A stretch of DNA of 64,000 bases from Acidobacteriota bacterium (lineage in GTDB: Bacteria > Acidobacteriota > Blastocatellia > Chloracidobacteriales > Chloracidobacteriaceae): contig JACQXX010000079.1 in the NCBI GenBank assembly GCA_016208495.1, positions 1 through 64,000 of the forward strand, written 5' to 3'. The first letter of the stretch is position 1, and every line of letters starts with the position of its first letter. The translations under genes were made by a program, and so were the position numbers. Shown in pieces: positions 42,752-52,416 of the stretch. Under the pieces are notes generated by a model, which was not told the DNA's origin, did not search any database, and saw only the letters and a program-made list of their open reading frames with translations.

Positions 42752-44026
42752 TCAACGCTCGATCATATCGAGCATGCTTCCGCCGCCTCCGCCTCCGCCA
42801 CTACTACCTGGAGAGTGAGCACCCGTCGGCGTTCCTGGAAACCGATAGGCGCCAGTTTGACGAGCAGATGACGGCGGGGCCGGCGGAGGCTGGGGAGCAC
42901 TCGGAGGAGCACCATCTTCCATGTCATTGAGTTGCAGCAACAGGTTGCCCGGATTTGAGGCGTAGGCGATGCCATCCTCTTTTGAAACCAGACCGCTCCG
43001 GATCATCTTTTCGATGATGCTGTCAAAAGTCTGCATGCCTTCGTTGTCACCGTCCCGCATGGCATCAACCAGTGTTTTTCCGCTGGATTCACCTTTTTCA
43101 ATGTACTCGCGGGTTCGCATCGTCGAGCGTAGGATTTCAATTGCCGCAATTCGCCCCTGACGATCCGCCCGGGGCATCAGGCGTTGCGAAATAATGTAGC
43201 GGAACGACTGGGCCAGACGGGTTCGCACTACGTGCTCTTCGCTCTTGGGAAAGATCCCGATAATCCGATCAACTGTCTTGGCCGCATCAATGGTATGTAG
43301 CGTCGAAAGCACAAGGTGCCCGGTTTCAGCCGCTTCCATTGCGATTTCCACCGTTTCACGGTCACGCATTTCACCGACCAGAATCACCTTTGGGGCCTGA
43401 CGCAGGGCGGCTCGGAGCGCCAGCGCAAAGTCCGGTGTGTCGCTATACAACTCGCGCTGGTGAATGGTGCTGTTTTTGTGTGGATGAATAAATTCAATCG
43501 GGTCTTCAATCGTGACGATGTGGTAGTACTTGGTCTGGTTGATCAAATCAATCACCGCTGCCAGCGTTGAAGATTTTCCGCTTCCGGTCGGTCCAGTCAC
43601 CAGCACCACGCCATTTTTTAACTCTGAAATCTGTTTCAGTTGCTGCGGCAGCGAGAGTTCCTCGAATGACGGAATTCGATTGGGAATCACCCGCATCACG
43701 ATGGCGTGTGTCCCGCGCTGCATAAAGACATTCACCCGAAACCGCGAACACCCTGGAACGCTGTAGGACAAATCCGCCGAGCCATTTTTTTCCAATTTTT
43801 CGGCATTATGAGGGTTGGCCCCGAGCAAAACCTGCGTGATTCCGTGGGTGTGTGCCGGCGTCAACATCTCCAACCCCTGAATTTTGACAGCTCGCAACTG
43901 CCCCAACAATTCAACTTGCGGAGGTCGCCCAGGCGAAAAGATCAAGTCACTGACCTTATCGGAAACCGACAACATCATTTGCAAAATCTGATTAAAGGTT
44001 TGTGCGAAGTTGTTAGCTGTGGACAT
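42752..44026 (-). CDS. pilT: Type IV pilus retraction ATPase PilT family
   Basis: 424 residues. Walker A is GPTGSGKSSTLAA; the Asp box reads TIEDPIEFIHPHKNS; Walker B LRAALRQAPKVILVGEMRD; the His box TGHLVLSTLHTIDAAKTVDRI. It powers pilus retraction at the inner membrane. The tail (about 365-424) is Pro- and Gly-rich with a run of seven Gly, ending in SMLDMIER, which is unusual. The AIRNLIRE helix of classical PilT is not obvious, so it may be a PilT2/PilU-like paralogue. No other pil genes lie nearby. Confidence 0.93.
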   Translation of the reverse strand: MSTANNFAQTFNQILQMMLSVSDKVSDLIFSPGRPPQVELLGQLRAVKIQGLEMLTPAHTHGITQVLLGANPHNAEKLEKNGSADLSYSVPGCSRFRVNVFMQRGTHAIVMRVIPNRIPSFEELSLPQQLKQISELKNGVVLVTGPTGSGKSSTLAAVIDLINQTKYYHIVTIEDPIEFIHPHKNSTIHQRELYSDTPDFALALRAALRQAPKVILVGEMRDRETVEIAMEAAETGHLVLSTLHTIDAAKTVDRIIGIFPKSEEHVVRTRLAQSFRYIISQRLMPRADRQGRIAAIEILRSTMRTREYIEKGESSGKTLVDAMRDGDNEGMQTFDSIIEKMIRSGLVSKEDGIAYASNPGNLLLQLNDMEDGAPPSAPQPPPAPPSSARQTGAYRFPGTPTGAHSPGSSGGGGGGGSMLDMIER

Positions 44027-44528
44027 AGATGGACCGTCTCCCCCCTTGGAGCTTGCTCAGTGTGAAAACTCCGTGCGTGATGAGTCGATTTTGGTTTGAG
44101 GATTGAAAACATTTGGTGTGTGAACAGGCGTGATGTTACTGGATTCTTGACCGTCCCGCAACTGAACATCAATCCGAACGGATGATTTCTTATGTGGAAA
44201 TCTCCAGTCAGCTCCCTGTATTTTTCTAGCTGGATGAAACTAAATGTATTTCCAGCCAGATGTGAACCATATCGCACCAGGGTTACACCATATCGGATGC
44301 CACCCAAACCATTTCCTGGCTGACCAGTCTTGTTTCCGATGACTTCCCTGCCGGACTATCACATTTTGGACCAGCAATTTAGGAAAAACTGGAAAAATAT
44401 TCGCTTATTTGGCACACGAAATGCCCAGAGAAAGAGAAACCAAAAGAGAAACCAAACAAGGGCACACCAACAACCCTTTCGCATCCAGGTACAACAACAA
44501 CCCACAACCTTTCTGGGAGGAACAATTT
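44027..44528. other. Intergenic region, nothing recognised
   Basis: About 500 bases between divergent genes. A small CCATATCG direct repeat near 44268-44296 is visible. The frame that runs from 44409 into the next gene is open but its residues are low complexity, so I start the gene at 44529. Promoters for pilT and the glycine-zipper gene are expected here. Confidence 0.5.
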
Positions 44529-44861
44529 ATGATGAACCGTTTTAAGAAAATTACCCTGCTTGGTGTGATGCTGGCCGTTTTTGGATCCATTCTGGCGATC
44601 CCGACCTCGATTCAAGCTCACGAACGCAGTAAATGGAGCAAATACCGAACTCCAATCACAATTGCCGGCGGGACCCTGGCCGGAGCGGGAATCGGTGGAC
44701 TGGCTGGTGGCCGCAAAGGCGCCGTCATCGGTGCCATTGCCGGGGCTGGGAGCTCCAGCATCTTTGAAATCGTGCGCACTAAACGCGATAAAAAGAATGA
44801 CGACCGCTATTACCGCAACAACCGGTCTTCAAAAAACCGATGTCACCGGTCACACCATTGA
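44529..44861 (+). CDS. Small exported glycine-zipper protein
   Basis: 110 residues. MMNRFKKITLLGVMLAVFGSIL is a signal peptide, cut near the QAH at 30. The mature part has GGTLAGAGIGGLAGGRKGA then VIGAIAGAGSSS, a glycine-zipper membrane segment, followed by a basic, Asn/Arg/His-rich tail. Such proteins sit in the outer membrane or periplasm; the precise role is unknown. GGGAGGAAC lies ideally before the ATG at 44529. Confidence 0.82.
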   Translation: MMNRFKKITLLGVMLAVFGSILAIPTSIQAHERSKWSKYRTPITIAGGTLAGAGIGGLAGGRKGAVIGAIAGAGSSSIFEIVRTKRDKKNDDRYYRNNRSSKNRCHRSHH

Positions 44862-44875
44862 TACCCTGACGAAGT

Positions 44876-45055
44876 AGCGAAATAGTGAACTAGCGAAGTA
44901 GCGAAGTAGCGAAGTAGCGAAGTAGCAAAGTCAAAGCGATGAGTGAGTAGTTACACCAGATTGATTTGGATTGACTGCTCACGAATCGCTTTTCTTTTGT
45001 CATTTCACGACTTCGCTACTTCGCTATTTCGCCACTTCGCTATTTCGCTATAATT
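44876..45055. repeat. GCGAAGTA octamer arrays, inverted pair
   Basis: GCGAAGTA units (44876-44930) face TACTTCGC/TATTTCGC units (45007-45052), with a 75-base spacer. No gene. Confidence 0.92.
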
Positions 45056-45097
45056 CCTCCCATTCTGATATTCCATCTTGTGCCGCCTCAACCAAAT

Positions 45098-45643
45098 ATG
45101 AAGTTTCTTCCCACCGACCTTCCAGGTGTGATTATTATTGAGCCAACCCTTTTTCGTGATGACCGGGGGTTTTTTCTGGAATCGTACCACCTTGAAAAAT
45201 TCCGCCAGGGAGGGATTGATATCTCTTTTGTGCAGGATAACCACTCGCAATCCGTTCGGGGAACCTTACGCGGCCTGCATGCCCAGCGACAAATTCCACA
45301 AGGCAAGCTGATACGGGTGATTGAAGGCGAGATTTTTGACGTGGCCGTGGATATTCGCCGCACGTCCCCGATGTTTGGAAAGTGGGTTGGTGTTACGCTT
45401 TCGGCTGAGAATTTTCGTCAACTCTATATTCCACCAGGGTTTGCGCATGGGTTTTGTGTTCTTAGCGAACACGCCCAGGTTCAGTACAAGTGCACCGCTT
45501 TCTACCACCCCGGTGATGAAATCGGTATTGCCTGGAACGATCCAACGCTGGCCATCACCTGGCCAGTGACGTCCCCTCTTCTTTCCGCCAAGGACCAAAA
45601 CGCCTTATGCCTCAACGATTTGCTCGATATGTTGCCCCATTAA
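45098..45643 (+). CDS. rfbC: dTDP-4-dehydrorhamnose 3,5-epimerase
   Basis: 181 residues from ATG 45098. The cupin fold is clear: [19 protein letters not shown], then [12 protein letters not shown] with the catalytic His, and [28 protein letters not shown]. The usual Tyr after the LH is Ala here (LHAQ), seen in some members. It makes the rhamnose precursor for surface polysaccharide. rfbA, B and D are not in the window. Its end overlaps the next gene by 37 bases. Confidence 0.93.
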   Translation: MKFLPTDLPGVIIIEPTLFRDDRGFFLESYHLEKFRQGGIDISFVQDNHSQSVRGTLRGLHAQRQIPQGKLIRVIEGEIFDVAVDIRRTSPMFGKWVGVTLSAENFRQLYIPPGFAHGFCVLSEHAQVQYKCTAFYHPGDEIGIAWNDPTLAITWPVTSPLLSAKDQNALCLNDLLDMLPH

Positions 45644-46560
45644 TCGCGCTGGTGGTTGGACTCTTCTCGCCAGGATTCCAAACCGCATCAGGATCAGTGG
45701 CCGCCCAAACACCACCGCCTAGTTCATCGCGAACAGCCCTTTCAACGCCAGTTGAAGTCCTTCCCCATCCTGGTTCCGCACACTGGTTTTATGAACGCGC
45801 ACTGGTCAATTTTATTTTTGATCGGTTTAAAGAAGCGGATCTGGATCTGACCCTGGCCTTCGAGCAAAAACCTCAGTATCCGGAAGCCAAATACTTGCTA
45901 GGAGTTATGAAGGAACGGCAGGGACGTTTCACAGAAGCAATCGAATGTTACCAAACCGTGTTATCACGCACGCCCACCGAACACCTTCCGGCTCGATTGC
46001 GGTTGGTGCATTTGCTGCTGACCCAGGAACGGCCTGGTGAAGCCGGGCCACACGCCGAGAAGTTGATTCGATTGCTGAAAATCCCCGGTACTGAAATTGC
46101 CGATGCTCGGACCCAACTCCAGGTACTGCTCGCCACACCTGATGCCCGGCCATCTCAGATTTTTGCCCTGGTGGATGAACTCACGGATCGCATTGACGCC
46201 TATCTGGCCGATAATCCCAGTCACTATCTGGCAGCCACGCTTGACCGTGGACTTAATGACGGACTGGTCTGCCTTGAATATGTCAATCTGGTTCGGAAAC
46301 AGGCGGAAGTGAAGCCGGTTGAGGTAAATACGGCGCTTCGCAAGGGATTTTTTACCCGGAGCATGTTCTCACCAGTGCTCTATTTTCAGTGGGGTGAGAT
46401 CGAAGAACGCCAAAATCACCTCAAGGAAGCCGTCGCAGGGTACAATCAGGCAATAAAACAAATGTTCCATTTGGGATTTTCTGAAGGCAATCAAGATTTT
46501 TCAGCGGAACACTTTCGCGAACTCGAACAAAAATTGCAGGAGCAATCCCTTAAGAAATGA
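45607..46560 (+). CDS. Exported TPR protein
   Basis: 317 residues. A signal peptide ([17 protein letters not shown]) is followed by a Pro/Ser stretch. TPR-like helices at about 60-150 read [44 protein letters not shown] later helical part contains [26 protein letters not shown]. The protein is probably periplasmic and acts in protein contacts. The start is inside rfbC and no independent ribosome site is obvious, so the two may be coupled. Function unknown. Confidence 0.8.
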   Translation: MPQRFARYVAPLIALVVGLFSPGFQTASGSVAAQTPPPSSSRTALSTPVEVLPHPGSAHWFYERALVNFIFDRFKEADLDLTLAFEQKPQYPEAKYLLGVMKERQGRFTEAIECYQTVLSRTPTEHLPARLRLVHLLLTQERPGEAGPHAEKLIRLLKIPGTEIADARTQLQVLLATPDARPSQIFALVDELTDRIDAYLADNPSHYLAATLDRGLNDGLVCLEYVNLVRKQAEVKPVEVNTALRKGFFTRSMFSPVLYFQWGEIEERQNHLKEAVAGYNQAIKQMFHLGFSEGNQDFSAEHFRELEQKLQEQSLKK

Positions 46561-46586
46561 AGAACCCTTTTAGTGGTTAGTGGTTA

Positions 46587-46813
46587 GTGGTTAGGGAGCG
46601 TTAAAAAACAACTTCCCGATTTTCATTTGGGTCGAAGCCATTTTCTTTTGAGTTCGGTGGCACTTTCCCTGACAAAAGCTCAGACCCCATTGAAGTCTTT
46701 GGATTTCTTTTTCGTGGTTTTCGTGTATTTCGTGGTTTCCTGTTCTGAAATTCGATCTCTCCGGGTGACTTTCGATAAAAACGGGAAGTTGTATTTTTAC
46801 AGTCCCTAACCAC
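46587..46813. mobile_element. MITE-like element, 227 bp with about 40-bp terminal inverted repeats
   Basis: Left arm 46587-46626 and right arm 46773-46813 are imperfect complements sharing GGTTAGGGA, ACAACTTCCCG and ATTTT/TTTTTAT blocks. The inside has no gene; the 61-codon frame in it ends with the element. The right half is repeated in inverted direction at 22315-22411 inside pyrD. Short TTAGTGG heptamers flank both ends. Confidence 0.85.
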
Positions 46814-46844
46814 TCACCACTAACCACCAACCACTACTCTTCAT

Positions 46845-49800
46845 TTACTCAGTTCTTGCCCATCGAAGCAAAACCGCATCCAACTCGTGTCTTTTGAGCG
46901 GTTTGGAAAGATATTCGTCCATTCCAGCGGCCAGGCATTTTTCGCGATCACCCACCATCGCATTGGCAGTTAAGGCAACAATCGGAACATGTGGCATGAT
47001 TCCATTTAAACCACCGACTGAGGAGTCAGGATGCCCCAACTGGTTCATTGCTTCCAATCGGCGGATAATTTGTGTTGCTTCATACCCATCCATTTCGGGC
47101 ATCTGGCAGTCCATAAACACCAGATCATAGGTTCGGTGCTGCAAAGCGCGAATTGCTTCCTCTCCGTTATCAACCACATCCACCCGATATCCACGTTTTT
47201 CCAATAACCGCACTGTCAACTTTTGGTTTACCGGGTTGTCCTCGACAACCAGAATCACCCCACTGGTCTTCGGCTGATCGTTGTCAGCGGTCAGGTTACT
47301 TTCGGTGAATAAGATTCCAGTCGTTTCAAACTTTCTCTCCTGAACAAGTTCTTCCTGATTGACAGAGGCAAAGGTTGAAGCCAGCAAAGCCTGTAAATGA
47401 AATGGGTTGACTGGTTTTGGAATCCGAGCTTCAACTCCCATTTCTTTGAGTTCAGTATCGGTCAGAATCTGGTCAACCGGGGTGAGCAGAAAGATTCGGG
47501 TTGAAGCCAGATTGGGAATGGATTTGACCATACTGATCACGGCCAATCCGTTCATTTCAGGCAACTCTTTCTCAATCAGCATCAGATGAAATGGTTCACC
47601 AGCCTTGACCGCAGCGCGGAGCACTCCCAATGCCTGTAAGCCCTCTTCAGCAATTTCACACTCAACGCCCAACCGTCTGAGATACGTCTGGCAGGTTTCG
47701 CGCACGATTTCAGAATGTTCAACCACCAGTACCCGCAGATGTGAAAAATCAGGCCGATCTGAGGTGGTTTCCCCAACTGACCGGAGTGTGGGTACGGAGT
47801 GGTGAGTCAATCCAAACTGGGCCGTAAACCAAAAAGTACTTCCTTTTCCGATTGTACTTTCAACTCCAATTTGCCCGTTCATCAACTCGGCAAGTTGCTT
47901 TGAAATGGCAAGCCCCAATCCTGTCCCCCCAAACTGGCGGGTGGTTGAGCCGTCAGCCTGCGAAAAGGATTCAAAAATATGGCTTGTGATGGTGACAGGA
48001 ATCCCAATTCCGGTGTCAGTAACCTCAAAGCGGAGGCAGATGGTATCTGGTGAATGCAAAGACTCCACTCTGACACGGAGAACGACATGCCCGGTTTGGG
48101 TAAATTTGACGGCGTTGCCAACCAGATTGAGAATTACCTGCCGGAGTCGAACCGGATCGCCGTGCAGCCAGGGGGGTACATCTTCAGCTATCAAGTAGGC
48201 CAGCTCGATACCTTTTTGATGTGCCTGCCGGGCAAATAACTCAACGCCCTCAATAATGGTGCGGGTAAGATCAAAATCCACCAGTTCAAGCTGCAGTTTG
48301 CCGGATTCGATTTTCGAGAAATCCAAAATGTCGTTGATGATCTGCAACAGCGATTCCGCCGAATGATGCGCAATCGAGGCATATTCCTGCTGGTCAGTGC
48401 CCAGTCGGGTTTCGAGCAGCAATTCCAGCATGCCCAGAACTCCGTTCATCGGCGTTCGGATTTCATGGCTCATATTGGCCAAAAACATGCTTTTGGTTGC
48501 GCTGGCTTCGAGGGCTTTGCGTTCAGCTTCGAGGGCTTTGTCTTTGAGTTCCAGCGCGTTTTTCTCTGAAAGTCGAAGCTGATCAATCGTTTGTGCCAGT
48601 TCACGGGTGCGGGCCCGAATCCGTGCTTCAAGGCGTTCGGTTCGCTGGCTCAAGGCTCGCAACCGCAACTGCGTCCCGCCATAAACGCCCCCAATCACAA
48701 TGCCGGTCATCAGAAAAATGGCCCAGGGTGACTGGTAAAAATAAGGTTTCAGGGTGAACTCGACCGTGGCTGGCGCAGTGCTCCAGATACCATCATTGTT
48801 TTGAGCCCGAACGACAAAGCGGTATGTGCCCGGCGGCACGTTGGTATAAAACGCGACCCGCCGCGTGTCGGCTGACTTCCATTCCGATTCAAACCCTTCA
48901 AGCCGATATTGAAAGGTCACCTTTTCCGGCACCAGCAAACTCAGCCCGGCATAATAAAACTCAAAATTTTCTTTTCCTGGGGCAAACTCAATCTGACGTT
49001 GAGGATAGAGCGGAATTGGCTCGTTATTGACCAGCACTTTTTCAATGACAACTGGTGGCGGTAACCTGTTGACCGGAATATGCCGGGGGTCAATCACCGT
49101 GACTCCAGCCGGCGTTGGGAACCACATCCGCCCATCACGCGCCTTCCAACCGGCTGGCTGTGAGGCTCCGTTGCACTGGCTGGAGCGCATCCCATCGGCT
49201 TTTCCATACACAACCGACTGTGCCAGGGGAATTTCGCCACGTCCAACCTGCTCAAGCTCTGCCCGGCGGATTTGAAACACCCCCTTGTTGCACGTCATCC
49301 ACAAAAATCCATTCTCATCTTCCAGGATTTGGAAAATCTTATCGTCAAACAATCCCTGACGCGTGGTAAAGGCAGTCACGTGACCATCTTTAAACCAGTT
49401 CAGGCCACTATTGGTGCCAATCCAGAGTGCACCGGTTGGATCCTCATAAAATGAAAAGACGATATCGCTCGATAACCCATCACGGGATGATAGGGTCGTG
49501 ATGGTTCCATCCTTGATGCGATTGATTCCGCCACCATCGGTGCCAATCCAAACCACACCCTGGCGATCAACAAATAAGGATCGCACAACATTATGGGCCA
49601 GGCCGTTGGCGACGGTGTAGGTCGCCGTCACTTTGCCATTCTCGACACAATTGACCCCGCCGCCATACGTGCCTACCCAGAGTCGCCCAAGCCGGTCTTC
49701 ACACAGGGCATACACAATATCGTTGGTGAGCCCATTTTTGGTGTTCAGGTGAGCAGTGAATCGTCCATCAGTCCAACAATCAACCCCACCTCCGGTCGTG

Positions 49801-51044
49801 CCAAACCAGAGTCGCCCAAGCCGGTCTTCACAAATGGACTTCACCAGGTTGTTGGACAATCCATTGGCAGTGGTGTACGTCGTGATGGCTCCATTATGAA
49901 GGCAATTGACGCCGCCGCCATCCGTGCCAATCCACATCCTCCCGGCATGGTCTTCTAAAACAGAGCGGGTATTGTTGTTCGACAGACCTTCCTGGGTTGA
50001 ATAGTTGATGAATTTTCCATCTTTCAGGCGATTCAGACCGGCATTGGTGCCAATCCAGAGGCTGCCTTCAAAGTCAATGCAGAGTGAGCGGGCATAATCC
50101 TGCGAAAGTCCCTGGCGTGTGGCGTAGACCTGCAGTGTTCCATTTTGAAACCGGTTGAGGCCACCGCCTTCGGTTCCAACCCAGAGCGTTCCGGTGCGAT
50201 CTTCAAGCAGGGCCCACACCAGATTGCTCGATAACCCATCGCGCTGGCTGTACCCGACGAATTTCCCTTGCTCAAAATATCCAAACCCGCCACCATACAG
50301 ACCAATCCACAACCGGCCATTTCGTCCGCACCAAAGCGATGAAACCGTGGTATGCGGCAGCCCTTCGGCTTTTGTAAACTGGCCCTGATGAAATCGGTTG
50401 AGCCCACCACCATCGGTGCCAATCCAGATATCTCCAATCGTGTCGGCACACAGAGAGAGGATATTATTGGAGGAAAGGCCATCTTGTGTGGTAAATGACT
50501 CAAACCGGTCGTTGACCAGCCGACTGAGCCCCGATTTGGTACCAACCCAGAGTGTGCCGGCGGCATCTTCACAAAACGCATACACAAAATCGCCAGCCAG
50601 TCCGTCACGCATTGAATAGGCCCGAAAGGCGCGATTCTGGTAACACACCAAACCACCACTGAGGGTGCCAATCCACAACCGCCCCGAGCGATCTTCAAAC
50701 AGTGACCAGATACTGTTGCTTTTGATTTCCGGAGTATTGCGCTTATCAAAGACAGTAAACTGAGTGCCGTTGAACCGAACCAGACCTTCGTGGGTTCCAA
50801 ACCACAAATACCCATCCCTGGTTTGACATAGAGAAAGAATCGAAGTATGCGGCAACCCGTCCTGCCAGACGTCATGTCCATACTGAGTCAGCGTTTTTTG
50901 AGGGTCGAGTGCAAAAACGGAACCAGAACACAGGCACAGCGTGACACACAGGGATAGCCACATCCCCAGCACTGTCCAAATGTGAAATTTTTTCTGCCCA
51001 CATCGGGTCAAACATTTTGGATCAGTAGACATCTGACGAGACAC
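46845..51044 (-). CDS. Hybrid sensor histidine kinase with propeller sensor and two receiver domains
   Basis: 1399 residues. After an export helix (about 25-45) come roughly fourteen Reg_prop units (about 55-650; pattern DRxGxLWIGTxGGGLNRF) that make two seven-bladed beta-propellers in the periplasm. A Y_Y_Y domain (about 695-765) follows, then a single membrane helix (about 775-795) and a coiled coil. The kinase core has the H box MSHEIRTP (His860), N box NLVGNAVKF, G1 DTGIGIP and G2 GTGLGLAIS. The first receiver has Glu1158 (LIEKELPEMNG) where the phosphorylated Asp is expected; the second has a normal acidic pocket VVEDN and Asp1312 (FMDCQMPEMDG). No DNA-binding output is attached. The ligand is unknown; similar sensors bind polysaccharide pieces. 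Confidence 0.94.
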   Translation of the reverse strand: MSRQMSTDPKCLTRCGQKKFHIWTVLGMWLSLCVTLCLCSGSVFALDPQKTLTQYGHDVWQDGLPHTSILSLCQTRDGYLWFGTHEGLVRFNGTQFTVFDKRNTPEIKSNSIWSLFEDRSGRLWIGTLSGGLVCYQNRAFRAYSMRDGLAGDFVYAFCEDAAGTLWVGTKSGLSRLVNDRFESFTTQDGLSSNNILSLCADTIGDIWIGTDGGGLNRFHQGQFTKAEGLPHTTVSSLWCGRNGRLWIGLYGGGFGYFEQGKFVGYSQRDGLSSNLVWALLEDRTGTLWVGTEGGGLNRFQNGTLQVYATRQGLSQDYARSLCIDFEGSLWIGTNAGLNRLKDGKFINYSTQEGLSNNNTRSVLEDHAGRMWIGTDGGGVNCLHNGAITTYTTANGLSNNLVKSICEDRLGRLWFGTTGGGVDCWTDGRFTAHLNTKNGLTNDIVYALCEDRLGRLWVGTYGGGVNCVENGKVTATYTVANGLAHNVVRSLFVDRQGVVWIGTDGGGINRIKDGTITTLSSRDGLSSDIVFSFYEDPTGALWIGTNSGLNWFKDGHVTAFTTRQGLFDDKIFQILEDENGFLWMTCNKGVFQIRRAELEQVGRGEIPLAQSVVYGKADGMRSSQCNGASQPAGWKARDGRMWFPTPAGVTVIDPRHIPVNRLPPPVVIEKVLVNNEPIPLYPQRQIEFAPGKENFEFYYAGLSLLVPEKVTFQYRLEGFESEWKSADTRRVAFYTNVPPGTYRFVVRAQNNDGIWSTAPATVEFTLKPYFYQSPWAIFLMTGIVIGGVYGGTQLRLRALSQRTERLEARIRARTRELAQTIDQLRLSEKNALELKDKALEAERKALEASATKSMFLANMSHEIRTPMNGVLGMLELLLETRLGTDQQEYASIAHHSAESLLQIINDILDFSKIESGKLQLELVDFDLTRTIIEGVELFARQAHQKGIELAYLIAEDVPPWLHGDPVRLRQVILNLVGNAVKFTQTGHVVLRVRVESLHSPDTICLRFEVTDTGIGIPVTITSHIFESFSQADGSTTRQFGGTGLGLAISKQLAELMNGQIGVESTIGKGSTFWFTAQFGLTHHSVPTLRSVGETTSDRPDFSHLRVLVVEHSEIVRETCQTYLRRLGVECEIAEEGLQALGVLRAAVKAGEPFHLMLIEKELPEMNGLAVISMVKSIPNLASTRIFLLTPVDQILTDTELKEMGVEARIPKPVNPFHLQALLASTFASVNQEELVQERKFETTGILFTESNLTADNDQPKTSGVILVVEDNPVNQKLTVRLLEKRGYRVDVVDNGEEAIRALQHRTYDLVFMDCQMPEMDGYEATQIIRRLEAMNQLGHPDSSVGGLNGIMPHVPIVALTANAMVGDREKCLAAGMDEYLSKPLKRHELDAVLLRWARTE

Positions 51045-51490
51045 ACAACCAATCAGTGATCAAAACCAGGTGGCGACGGCTTTTTATCTGTACCCTTGGG
51101 AATGCCTTGATGACAGAACACCAGCGGTTCTGCATTTTTGGGGAAAGGAGAAAATCGCGTCAAGGCCAGGATTCTCTGAGAAAATCAAGCTGGGATATCG
51201 GGCGCTTCATCTCGACTATACCATAAAATCCTCATTTACCACGTGAAGCAGCATGATTTTTCATTCCCTTTTGGATCAGGCGGCACAGGGGTCTGGCGGT
51301 TTTGATTCAAGTGGTACCAGACAATCCGGGTGTTTCAATTCCGGCAATTGTTGGAGCTTTCACCGTTCAACTACCTTGAGAGCATTTGACCGCAATGGCA
51401 TAATGCGAACCCTTTTACCTGGTTGGCCATTCCTGCTGAAGCTTTTCCTTCCGTTTCAGGCCAACCCCAATCACTTGTGGAGCAGTACCC
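51045..51490. other. Divergent promoter region, nothing recognised
   Basis: About 445 bases without a supported gene or local repeat class. Frames across it (for instance 51253-51609) are shadows or chance. It should hold the promoters of the kinase and the next gene. Confidence 0.5.
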
Positions 51491-52156
51491 ATGCCTTCTT
51501 TTTCGTTGATTCGTCGAATGCTGGCCGTCTTTGTCATCGGCTTTGTCCTCACCGCTGGTCTTTTTCCGCAAGACCTCTTTGCCAGCCAGCGCAAACGCGC
51601 CGCGGCTAAACGATCAGCCGCCAAACGCTCTGGCGGTGCCAAGAAATCATCCCGTACCAAAAAAACCAGTCGCAAGAGCACTCGCGCCAGCAGCAAAAAA
51701 AGCCGTGGGAAGACCAGTGCCCGCTCCAATCGGAGTCGGCGTGGAAAGACCCGCTATGTCCGCACCCGTCGTGGAGGACGCCGTGCCGTATACACCCGGA
51801 GCCGCCGGGGCCGGGCGCGGAGCCGAGCCACGGTTGCCAGTACGCCACGGGCACCACGGACGCCACCTCGGGCTCAAATTCCTTCAGACCGGGTAACCGA
51901 AATCCAGGATGCTTTGAAAAAGGCCGGGTTCTATCAAGGTGAGATGACTGGTGAGTATGATTCATCAACCCGTGAAGCCATGAGCGCTTTCCAACGCGCC
52001 AATGGAATCAAAGAAACCGGGATGCCGACGGCGCACGCCCTGGCTAAACTGGGGTTGACGAAAAAGACTTCAGCCGCGGGCGACACCTCAGCTCCGGGCG
52101 TCCAGTTTGAACCATCCAAAAACCAGCCGCAAAATGAGGAAGACAATAATCAGTAG
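51491..52156 (+). CDS. Exported peptidoglycan-binding protein with basic linker
   Basis: 221 residues. A signal peptide (RRMLAVFVIGFVLTAGLF, cut near FAS) leads to a very basic, Arg/Lys/Ser-rich stretch (about 33-120) and then a PG_binding_1 domain (about 133-190; VTEIQDALKKAGFYQGEMTGEYD and AMSAFQRANGIKETG). It should bind the cell wall, and the basic part could touch nucleic acid or lipopolysaccharide. The tail is acidic. It stands alone. Confidence 0.87.
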   Translation: MPSFSLIRRMLAVFVIGFVLTAGLFPQDLFASQRKRAAAKRSAAKRSGGAKKSSRTKKTSRKSTRASSKKSRGKTSARSNRSRRGKTRYVRTRRGGRRAVYTRSRRGRARSRATVASTPRAPRTPPRAQIPSDRVTEIQDALKKAGFYQGEMTGEYDSSTREAMSAFQRANGIKETGMPTAHALAKLGLTKKTSAAGDTSAPGVQFEPSKNQPQNEEDNNQ

Positions 52157-52157
52157 A

Positions 52158-52400
52158 ACTTAGTCAGTAGTCAGTAGTCAGTAGTCAGTAGTCAGTAGTC
52201 AGTAGTCAGTAGTCAGTAGTCAGTAGTCAGTAGTCAGTAGCCGAGTGTTGGGAGTTCGGAGCTTATGTCAAGTATATTTGGTTTTATTTGAGTCATTTAG
52301 GAACAATTCTTTTCAAGAATTCGACGAATTCAACTATCCAGGTTTTATCTACTGACTAAGTTCTACTGACTACTGACTACTGACTACTGACTACTGACGA
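52158..52400. repeat. GTCAGTA heptamer arrays, inverted pair
   Basis: About eleven GTCAGTA units (52162-52240) face CTGACTA units (52352-52398), with a 110-base AT-rich spacer. They fill almost all of the gap. Confidence 0.93.
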
Positions 52401-52416
52401 ACAACTACATTCACAA

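Noticed and set aside
46627-46809. 61-codon frame within the MITE-like element
   Set aside because: Its C-terminal half equals the repeat also found at 22315; it is element sequence, not a gene.
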